NCBI GenBank assembly: GCA_024220525.1
Contig: JAMYWO010000630.1
Location: forward strand, 1-11,757
DNA: 11,757 nucleotides
Reading direction: 5' to 3'
DNA from: Cochliopodium minus
Taxonomy: Eukaryota > Discosea > Himatismenida > Cochliopodiidae
Shown here: one piece after another, positions 1 to 8,600 of the stretch
How positions within the stretch are numbered: the stretch's first letter is position 1
Layout of the letters: each line of letters begins with the position of its first letter
Translations under genes and position numbers: made by a program
Notes under the pieces: generated by a model
Told to the model about the DNA's origin: nothing
Database searches by the model: none
The model's input: only the letters and a program-made list of their open reading frames with translations

Positions 1-3000
1 AAACAAACGAAAACAAGTACGAGTCCCAATGTACTTCTCTTCTCCCCCACTGAAATCGAACTCATTAAAAAAGGTAGCAACGAAATTTATAAGAAATCCA
101 CCATCCCTGGTTTTTTACAAGGTAATTTAAAATTACATACAATATTTTTTTAATATTTTTTAATTTTTTATTATCTTTCTTCTTTTTTTTCTCATATTTT
201 TATTATTTTTATTATTTTTATTATTTTTATTATTTTTATTATTTTTATTATTTTTATTATTTTAATTTTTATTTTTATTAAAGATATACCAACGATACCA
301 AATATGGCAGTCTCATCGAATAATGTGGAGATAGACAAAGGGACAATAAATTTTGAATTTGAACCAGTTTTTAAGTTTATGGAAAATCAAAATGATTTCA
401 TGAATGCTCTTTCTCTTTCTGGAAAATTCTCCCTTCATCCTTCTGATCATCAACAAATCGTCTATCTCCATTCTCTTTGTGAATCTGAAAACACTTCTCA
501 GTGTGTCCCCTTTGAAATGCAAATCATCCAGTACTACTCCAATGTATAAAAAAAAATTTTCTCTTCAAAGAAATGTTTCTTTTATAAATAATTGATAAAT
601 TTTATTTATAATATTATTTTATGAATACATGTATATTAATTTTTTATACAAATTAATTCATATTCAATTTTTTCTTCAAATGTTTTTTTTTTAATAGAAT
701 GATATGACAATATTGAACTTTTTGGAGGAATACTGCTTTAAAAAAGAGTGGAAATGCAAAGTGTCAAATTGCGGGAAAGGAGTAGATGGACATCAAAGAA
801 CATTTGTTCACAACAATAAACGTATCTTTGTTACTGTGGGGAATTATCCTGAAAATGAGAATGCTCATGATCAAATTTTGGTTTGGAGCACCTGTGACAA
901 GTGTGGCAAAGCTACCGAAGCTAAAATGTTAAACGAAGGCAAACAATTTTATTATTGTTTTTATAATTTATTATTTCATTTTATTTTATAATGTTTTCGA
1001 AACAATAATATTTTTTTTTTTCCTATTTTGTAGATGCTTCACAATATTCTTTTGGAAAGTTTTTGGAAGTGATTTTCTACAATGATAATTTGAAATGCGA
1101 AAAAGGACACAACATACAAAACGATGGCTCCCTCTTTTTCTTCAAAAACGGCAAAGTGGCAAATTTTGAGTTTGAAAGAGTGAAAATTTTCGATTTTCAT
1201 CATCCCCCTCTCCAAATTGAAAATGACATTGATGTTCATTTAAGAAACAAACAAAAGACATTCAATGACATTGAAATCGTTTCCCAGATTGTCTACTCCT
1301 TTTTGATCTCCAAAGCAAAGGAAGAGGGTCACACCAACGAGGTTTATATCATTGACAAGGAACAACAAATCTTTGAATCTTCTCTTTCCAAGATTGATTT
1401 AGGAAATCCAAACATGAAAGATGTTTACAATTGCATGAGTTCTTTGTAACTTTTCTTAAATTTGTAAATTCATTAAACTTTTTAATTTTAAATTAATTTT
1501 TTTCATTTCTAGACACTCTACTGCAAATAATTGGAATAATTTCTTCAGTCAACAAAGAGAAAAATTGAAAACACAACAAAAAGGAACACGTGCTAGGAGA
1601 GATACTTCCACTTTCAACTTAAATCCAATCACCAACACTAACAACTCTCTCACCAGCAACACCACTCTTAATGATGAAAAGCCTTCAAATCTTTCTACCG
1701 TAACTGAAAGTTCCTCTTTCTCAAACGAATCTAATTCGGAAAGTTACAAAAAACTTGTTAATGAGACTTTCCATCTCCCTCCTTCCACTTCTACTAATAA
1801 CCTTCTTCTCCCTCCTTCCACTTCTACTCTCAATATAAATCTTTCTTCTTCCACTTCTAATCTCCCTTCCGATACTCCAAACACTCCCAATCATCCCTCC
1901 TCTATCAGCACTCCCAATACTCCCAGCACTCATGCTACTTCTCTTAATACTTCAATGAACACACCCAATCATGAATCAAACAGTCTCATCAACAGCAGTT
2001 TTGATCTGAATATCAGCAATAATGAAATTTCCAACCAGAATAACAACACCCACACTTCCAATAACAACAGCAATAACCATTCAATACAAGGCAATAGTAT
2101 CAGCGATGATTCTCTTAGCATCACTTCTTCTGGTGATTCTGTACCCAACAATAACCCCTCTTCAAACAACCCAAACCATCCTAGCCACAGCAGCAACATT
2201 CCCATTTCAAATCCTAATTCTAGGCCCAAACATATCAGAAACAGTTCCAATTCCCTCAGAAATTCACTCATCACCAATGTTGATAGTGTCAACTTTAATT
2301 TCAGGTAATCATTATTCCAAAAAAAAAAATAATTAATTTTTCAGATTCACTTTAAATTAATTTCCTATAATTTAGTAGTGAAAATGAAAGTGTTGATTTT
2401 TCACAGAAAACAACATCAGTGAGATACCAAAACATAAAGACGAAAGGAAAAAATACTGACAACGTCATCGAAAGCATTTCCCAAATCCTTTCAGAGTCTC
2501 ACCAATCCAACTCTCTCCTCCCTATCTTCAACAACACTGCTATCATCAACCAAGTTTCTAATGACTCTTTGGTTACTAATATTACAAACATTTTTAATTT
2601 AATTTATTTATTTTACTACGTTATTGTTTATTTATTCTCTATTTTATTTTATATCATTTGTTTTCAATTATTTTTTTTTTTATTTATTTTTTTTAATTAT
2701 AGGTTATCATATATGATAATGAACCCTCTACCATTATAGCGTATGTACTGTCATCAGCAAACTACAAGAGTGATTTCAAAAAGTTTTTTATTAACACCAC
2801 TGTAAAAGATTCCGTCAAATCCAGCATTCGTGACTCTTCTCCCAACCTCCTCAAGAACTCTCAAGTATTTTGTCCTTTGTTTCTAATATTTCATACATTT
2901 ACATTTATACATTTCTTTATACTTTTATACTTTTATACTTTTATACATTTGCACTTTAATACTTTAATACTTGACAAATTTTTTACAAAAATAGAATAAT

Positions 3001-5426
3001 GTATCTCTTCAAAGTTCAAATTCATCCAAATCTTCTAATGATGAAGTTTTAAATAATGACAAAAGTTCTTCCATTTCTGACAGTACCAACCCCATCATCA
3101 CCAACAACACAAATAAAAATGAATATGTAAATCTCAATGTAAATAATAATAATAATAATAATAATGTAAATAATAACAATAATAATAATAATAATAATAA
3201 TAATAACTTTAATAATATAAATAATAATAACAATAATAATAATAATAATGGGGAAAAATCTCCAAGAAAAATTGAAGTTGACGTCGACATTAACCAACAA
3301 TCCAGTTCCCCCATCAAGTTCAACTTCTTCCTTGATGAAAAGAAAGGTATTTCATTTTACTTCATATTTTATTCTTATTATTTCATTTATTTCATTCATT
3401 ATTAATTTTACTTCATATTTTATTTATTTATTATTCCATTAACTTCATTTTAATTGATTTATTTATTTTCCAAAAAAAAAAAAGAGGATGGAATAACACC
3501 ATTAACAACACCATCAGAAAAAAAAGATAATGAAGAACACATTCCTCTTTTCTTGAATCAGCCTCTCTATGATCTATCTTCCTCTACCTCTGCCATTCCC
3601 ACCACCTCTTCCTCTTTCAATACAAAAGATTCAAAAGATTCAAGAGATTCAAGAGATTCAAAAGATTCAAGAGATTTAAAAGATTCAAGAGATTCAAGAG
3701 ATTTAAAAGATTCAAGAGATACAAGTATACTTAATCCAAATACACTTCCCACCATAGATTCTAATTCCCATTCTACACGTGATTCAAATCAATCTATTAA
3801 TGATTCTCTCTTTTTCTCTTCCCTTCTTGATCCCAACTATCAGTCTATGCAAGACTCTCATTCAATCAGGTTTTCTTTTATTTTCTTTTTTTGTAAACTT
3901 TTTGTTTTAACTTTATCTTTTTAGGAACGAAAATGATAACAATGAAGGAAAAACAAACAATATCCCAAACAGTAACAAACAATATTTTTTATTTTTTATT
4001 TATTTTTTATTTTTTTATTTTTTATTATTTTTTTTTTTAAAAGATCCCTCCACAAATAATCCCAAAAAAAGTTTTTTTGAAATATTCGATGAAAATCAAA
4101 TAGCAAGCATTAAAAATCAACTTTTATCAAAAAACAAAAACCTCATAGAACACAGTATGAAAATAAACAAGACGAAATCAACCACTCAAATATACTTTCC
4201 CTGTCAATTTGACGCTTTAAGAAAAATATACTGCTTTGGGGATGAAAACTTTATTTCCTCTTTGTTGAGATGCAAGGAATGGATAGCAGAAGGTGGTAAA
4301 AGTAAAAGTGCCTTTTCTAAGACTTTTGATGACAGATTCATCATAAAAGAGGTTTCCAAAATTGAGTTGGAATTCTTTCTTCAATTTGGGTATTTTTCTT
4401 TTTATATCATTATAATTTATCTTTTATTGATCATCATAATTTTTATATGTTATCATCTTTTATTTATCATTATAATTTTTATAGCTTCCCATCTTTCATT
4501 GATCATTATAATTTTTATACAATTTTATATTTTTGCATTTTTATTATTTATTAAAAAGGGAGGAATATTTTAAGTACATGTACAAATCGATTTGGAAGGA
4601 AATACCTACTATCCTTTCCAAAATTTTAGGAATTTTTTCTCTTAATTTTACCAATAATGGAAAAGTGTTCAAACAGGACATGCTCGTCATGGAGAATTTG
4701 TTTTTCAAGAAAAAAATCTCGGCTGTAAAAACACTTTTTTTTTTATATTATTTTTTCCTTACCCTCCTTTAAAAGATTTATGATTTAAAAGGATCTGTTA
4801 GAAGTAGATACGTTGAAAAGGAAAAAAGTTCTGTTCTACAAGACGAAAACTTTAGACAAAGTAACATTGTTTTTAAAATTCTTATTTTATTTTCTTATTT
4901 TTTCTTCTATTTATTTGTTTTTTAGTTTTGTACAATCACCCTTACTTTCTCTCAGAAAATGGAAAAGCAATATTGGGACTGTCAATTTGGAATGACTCTT
5001 TGTTTTTGTCTTCATTGAATGTGATGGACTACAGTATTCTAGTTGGAATAGATGAGGAAAATGGTAATATAGTTGTTGGTATCATCGATTACATGAGAAA
5101 GTATACTTGGGATAAACACTTGGAATCTTGGTTCAAAGGTACCCCAGGTCTTATCTCGGGTAAATTCACTTTAAAATTTTCTTCCAATAATTTTTAATCT
5201 TTTATTAAATAAAATTTAAATAGGTACCGGAAAAAAACCTACGGTTATTTCACCAGAGCAATACAAAGACCGATTCAGAGAAGCAATTTGGTTTTATTTT
5301 CCTATGGTACCTAATTCTCAAACCAAAATTCTCTATCTCCCGAGATCCGATCAGAATAAAAAAACACAAGAACTAAAAGATTATGAAACCATTTATACTC
5401 TTTATGATAATCTTGCTTATTTTTGA
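1..5426 (+). CDS. PIKfyve/Fab1-type phosphatidylinositol 3-phosphate 5-kinase (5' partial, 15 exons visible)
   Basis: C-terminal 1339 codons of a Fab1/PIKfyve lipid kinase, the family that makes PI(3,5)P2 from PI3P on endosomal and vacuolar membranes. Inferred exons: 1-121, 284-543, 698-956, 1034-1445, 1513-2304, 2376-2571, 2703-2864, 2995-3346, 3485-3869, 3925-3971, 4044-4389, 4559-4724, 4776-4860, 4926-5159, 5224-5426 (TGA at 5424). All introns are GT-AG and phases match at every junction. Domains seen, numbered in the fragment: conserved Cys-rich region (about 85-300), S/T/N-rich linker (about 352-640), the family motif around DNEPSTIIAYVLSS (681-698), a low-complexity linker with an Asn run and DS repeats, and a full PIP-kinase domain (about 1025-1310). 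Catalytic features are present: GGKS loop, Lys in FIIKEV (about 1097), DLKGS, MDYS (Asp about 1229) and IIDYMR (Asp about 1249). The FYVE and TCP1 domains would lie upstream of the window. Least certain junctions: the donor at 2572 (2554 also keeps frame), the acceptor at 2376 (2379 also works), the non-canonical-looking donor at 957, and the A-rich acceptor at 3485. Confidence 0.93.
196..258 (+). repeat. 9-bp tandem repeat in intron 122-283
   Basis: Seven perfect units of ATTTTTATT lie inside the first visible intron of the PIKfyve homologue, followed by a degenerate T-rich tail up to the acceptor AG at 282-283. It makes up most of the intron's polypyrimidine-like stretch. No separate function is apparent. 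Confidence 0.9.
367..1445 (+). other. Conserved Cys-rich region (CCR) of Fab1/PIKfyve
   Basis: Spread over three exons (284-543, 698-956, 1034-1445). The segment HPSDHQQIVYLHS corresponds to the family's 'SPHQ.I..L.S' stretch. It is followed by NFLEEYCF, a CKVSNC pair, the HQRTFVHNNKRI stretch (family: 'H.RSFVHG.GRI'), ILVWSTCDKC, YSFGKFLEVIFYN and a CEKGH. Cys and His spacing matches the PIKfyve CCR, which lies between the chaperonin-like domain and the kinase and helps regulate the kinase. Joining 956 to 1034 restores the family's continuous reading (...YASQYSFGKFLE), which supports that splice. Family assignment comes from remembered motif order, not a search. Confidence 0.85.
1513..2304 (+). 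other. Ser/Thr/Asn/Pro-rich disordered linker of the PIKfyve homologue
   Basis: A single exon of 264 codons with almost no hydrophobic core, rich in S, T, N and P. It contains an imperfect amino-acid repeat built on LPPSTST: two close copies at about 1783-1830, a weaker third (LSSSTS) at about 1840-1860, and then several TPNTP/STPNTPS units (1876-1945). Many Ser and Thr residues sit next to Pro, as in proline-directed kinase targets. PIKfyve family members have a poorly conserved linker here. No fold or function can be read from it. Confidence 0.7.
3142..3249 (+). repeat. AAT trinucleotide run coding for poly-asparagine
   Basis: Thirty-six codons, nearly all AAT or AAC, broken only by single GTA, TTT and ATA codons. 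It lies inside an exon (2995-3346) of the PIKfyve homologue and is read in the Asn frame, directly before a short more complex stretch (GEKSPRKIEVDVDI). AAT runs translated as Asn are a well-known feature of dictyostelid proteomes, so this is weak evidence on the type of organism. Leucine- and isoleucine-rich reverse-strand reading frames over this site are by-products of the repeat. Confidence 0.9.
3625..3723 (+). repeat. 9-bp coding tandem repeat giving 11 (K/R)-D-S units
   Basis: Eleven consecutive 9-bp units of the form AAA/AGA-GAT-TCA encode the tripeptides KDS or RDS; two units read RDL and one RDT. It lies in exon 3485-3869 of the PIKfyve homologue, in the linker before the lipid-kinase domain. 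The alternating basic-acidic-serine pattern resembles a phosphorylation-prone RS/DS-type low-complexity segment. Near-identical units suggest recent slippage expansion, so the copy number may vary between strains. Confidence 0.92.
4137..5360 (+). other. PIP kinase catalytic domain, type III (Fab1/PIKfyve class)
   Basis: Built from exons 4044-4389, 4559-4724, 4776-4860, 4926-5159 and 5224-5426. Motifs in order: TQIYFPCQFDALRK (family 'YYA.QF..LR'), a glycine loop AEGGKSKSAFSKT, DDRFIIKEV with the ATP-binding Lys, EYFKYMYKS, LVMENLFF, IYDLKGSVRSRYV, LLxxN-like DENFRQ, FLSSLNVMDYSILVG, VVGIIDYMRKYTWDK and the C-terminal GKKPTVISPEQYKDRF. The last block (K-x-PT-V-SP-x-Y-x-x-RF) is the activation-segment/C-lobe signature of Fab1/PIKfyve rather than of type I or II PIP kinases. 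All catalytic positions I can recall are present, so the domain is expected to be active. The protein ends about 40 residues after it. Confidence 0.93.
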
Positions 5427-5673
5427 AACTGATTAAAAGATAATTAATTATCCAAAAAAAAATATTTATTTTTAATTGTTGAAATTTAGAACCCAACCTT
5501 CAAAAAATTATTTCATTTAAACTCCTTGAACATATATAAATCCATAATATTCTCATATCCAGATTTTCTTCTTTTTGAGAATAAATTGAAATAATCAATT
5601 ATAAAAAAAATTCATTGTTCAAAAAAGTTCCAAAGATAAATAAATTTGTGTTATTTAACAAATTTGCAATAAT
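5427..5673 (+). promoter_or_regulatory. Intergenic spacer: 3' end of the PIKfyve homologue and putative promoter of the SH3-RasGAP-kinase gene
   Basis: About 247 bp of AT-rich sequence without a gene. It must hold the polyadenylation region of the upstream gene and the promoter and 5' leader of the downstream one. Candidate elements are a TATA-like TATATAAA at 5533-5540, about 134 bp before the ATG at 5674, and an AATAAA at 5580-5585 that could be a polyadenylation signal but would then overlap the next leader. The stretch before the ATG is A-rich, as is usual in AT-rich protists. Motifs this simple occur by chance at this base composition, so these assignments are tentative. Confidence 0.3.
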
Positions 5674-8600
5674 ATGTCGAATAAGAATACAGATACAAAA
5701 GAAAATAATGAGAATATAAAGGAAGATGAGAAGGATAATGGTGAAAAAGATGCAAATACACCAAATAGCAAATCTGATTCGAAAAAAAACAAAAAAGAGA
5801 AAAAAGAGAAAAAGAAAGAAAATAAACAAAAAGAGAAAAAATCAAAGAGGGTTGATAAAAATAGATCGAGTACCAGTTTCCATATGTTGCCTTTGACCAA
5901 AAATTTTGGAAAAGTAATTATATCCTTCTCACAAAACAAAGAAGGATTTTTGAATTTCAAGATTGGTGGTAAAGTCAAATTTGAGAAATTTATTTTTTTA
6001 ATAAAGAAAATATCTCAATATTAATTTATTTTTTGAATTCTAAACAAAATTTGACCATTTATATTTATCAAGATGAAATTGCTATTCTTTCTCAATCTCA
6101 TAATAATATTTGGTATGGATCATGCAAAGGAGAAACAGGTAAATTTTAATTCTTTTTTTTTTTCAAAAAATATGACACAAAATCCTTAATATCAAGGATT
6201 ATTCGACTATAATTGCATTCAATTGATATCCTCCAATAAACAAACCATCAAAACATTTGAACCTCTGATTCTCGTAAATTTTATAAAACAATTTGAATTT
6301 ATATTAAATTCCCTCCTTTATTTTCATAATTTCCAAAAATAGTATTTTAATGAATTGAAATATGGAAGAGTAGATTCTCTAATAAAAGCAATGAGTGAAC
6401 AAAAGAGGACAATTACAAATGTTTTGTTGAAAATATTGGTAGCAAAAGATCATTTGAATAGAATTATCAACTTTTTAGAATATGAAATGGAACACGGTAA
6501 CTTTATTAAAACATCTCAAATTTTACTTTTTCAAAAAATCCATTTTAATTTTTAATAATCAAGAAATCTATCCTGAAAATCTCTTCAAATCTACCACTGC
6601 TTTTTATTGTTGCGAAGTATTCTTTCAATATTTCTTGGATTGTTCATTTTTGAAAGAAGCACTAACGAATATAGTGACTGTTGCTGGTAAATTTGATTGT
6701 GATGTAAAAAAAAAAATTTTTCAAACTCAAAAATCCTTTTCGTTTATTAAATTTTTAAATTCCAAAAAAAAAATAGAATGAAAGAAGTGAAGAAGGGGAA
6801 AAGAATTTGATCTTTTTGGCCAACGAATTGTTATTCAAGATTTCCACCATCAATACTTTCCCCAGGTAAAAAAAATGTGGATTTTTATGTTATCATTTAA
6901 TAAATATTATATTTTCATTATTGCTTTTTTAATCTGACTATTTTGATTAATATATTCATTATAAAAACATTAGCTTTGCAAAAATATTAACAATTAATTT
7001 ATTTTTTTTCAGTGAATTACTAACCGTGGTCAAAGCAATTCAAAATAAATTGTTGGAAAAACAGAATGAAAGTCAAACAGAGAGAATAGTGATCAGATTT
7101 ATCCTTTCTGTTCTCATCTGCCCTTTCATTTCTTTTCCTGAGGGGTTTGGAGTATTGGATGAGGGACTCATCATTCCCCCCAATGTCAGAAAAATATTAG
7201 TCAACATTTCTGTCCTCATCGAAAAAGCCATCAAAGTTACCGCCAAAATTGGAGACGAAGATGTAAAAATATTTTATTCTTATATTTATCAAATATTTTA
7301 TTCTTATTTTTATTATTATTAAATTATTATTATAATTATGATTCAAATATTTTAAATTATTATTATTAAATTTTAATATAATATAAAAAATAGAAATCAT
7401 TTTTTTATTAAAAACAATATGATTTAATTTGATTCTAATTTTTTTTTTGTTTGGATTAATTATAGGTAAAAAGAGAAGTGAACCCTTTTGAAGAAAATAT
7501 TTATTTGCACGTTTCTAACTTTTTGGGATCCATGAACTTGTGCCATGACACTTACCCCTCTAACAGGGAAACCGACCCCAACATTCTTGAAACTGTTCAG
7601 GACTTTCACAGAAATATCAGTTTTAATTTGACCAAAATTCTCTATCAAATCAATCATTTTTTTCAAAATGAGGTAAAAAACAAATTCTAAATTTTTTAGT
7701 TTTTTATTTTTTTATTTTTTATTTTTTTTGCTTATTTATTTCGATTTGATTTTATTTTATTTCATTTTATTTCATTAAATATATTTTTATTTTAGTTAAT
7801 ATTTTTGATTATTTTAACTATTTTTATTTTTAAAGACTTCAGAGGGGCAAAAACTGTTCAATTTAGTGAAGGGGATAGGGCCACCATACACACCACAACT
7901 AATTAAAACGAAAACAGAAGAAAAAGGGGAAGAAAAGGGGAGTTTAGAGAAAGGGAGTGGCACTTCAAGCAGTGGAGGAAATTTGAGCGACAAAATGGAG
8001 AAAAAAAACAAGGAGGAAGAGAAAAAAGAATTGGCAAAAAGCAAGAAAAAACAAGAACTAGAAAGAAAGGAGGACAAAAAAAAAGCAGCAGAAAAAGGAA
8101 AACTGAACATTACCAGTCAACAAAACCTCATTGATCTCTCCAACTTTAACATCTCCGAGTTTCCCAACATTTCTTACCCTCAGTATGTCACCACTTTGGA
8201 TTTATCAAAAAACAATTTGAACATGATTCCTCCTTTCATTTCTCAGTTTGTTAATCTTCAACAGTTTTTTGCTCAGAAGAACAAATTGCTTACTTTGCCC
8301 ATTGAACAATTTTCCAAACTTAATGTCCTCACCACTTTGAGTCTCTTCTCCAATCCTTTCATTTATCCTCTTTCTTACCTTTCCAAAAAATCTAATGCCC
8401 CTCACACTATCTGGTTCATCAAAAACTTGAACATGATTGACATTTATTCAAAGTAATTTACTTTACCCCTTCCTTTTCTTTTTCTTTTTTAAAAAAAAAT
8501 TTTTTTTTTTTTTTTTTCACAATATTAGGGCAAGCAATGGAACGATAAATGATCATGATAAAAGATATGCTGATTTGAAAGATTACATGATTGATAGCAC

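Noticed and set aside
2581-2702. Hydrophobic segment after 2581 resembling transmembrane helices
   Set aside because: It is translated intron (T-rich). Splicing 2571 to 2703 gives the PIKfyve DNEPS motif directly.
3009-3323. Leu/Ile-rich minus-strand frames that look like membrane segments
   Set aside because: They arise from the AAT repeat read in reverse; the plus-strand exon is supported by phase and family context.
4390-4558. Ile/Phe-rich reading frame as a membrane anchor in the lipid kinase
   Set aside because: It is an intron; the exons join FLQFG to EEYFKYM as in other PIP kinases. Repeated ATCATTATAATTT blocks in it are simple sequence.
1-5426. Apparent frameshifts making gene 1 a pseudogene
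   Set aside because: Each change of frame coincides with GT-AG boundaries and T/A-rich sequence, and the joined exons total 4020 nt with no internal stop and with all catalytic motifs.
8437-8528. Extension of the long frame upstream of 8529 as a Phe/Lys-rich N-terminus
   Set aside because: The stretch is intron 8453-8528 (GTAATT donor, poly-T, TTAG acceptor). Exons 7836-8452 and 8529-10237 join in phase.
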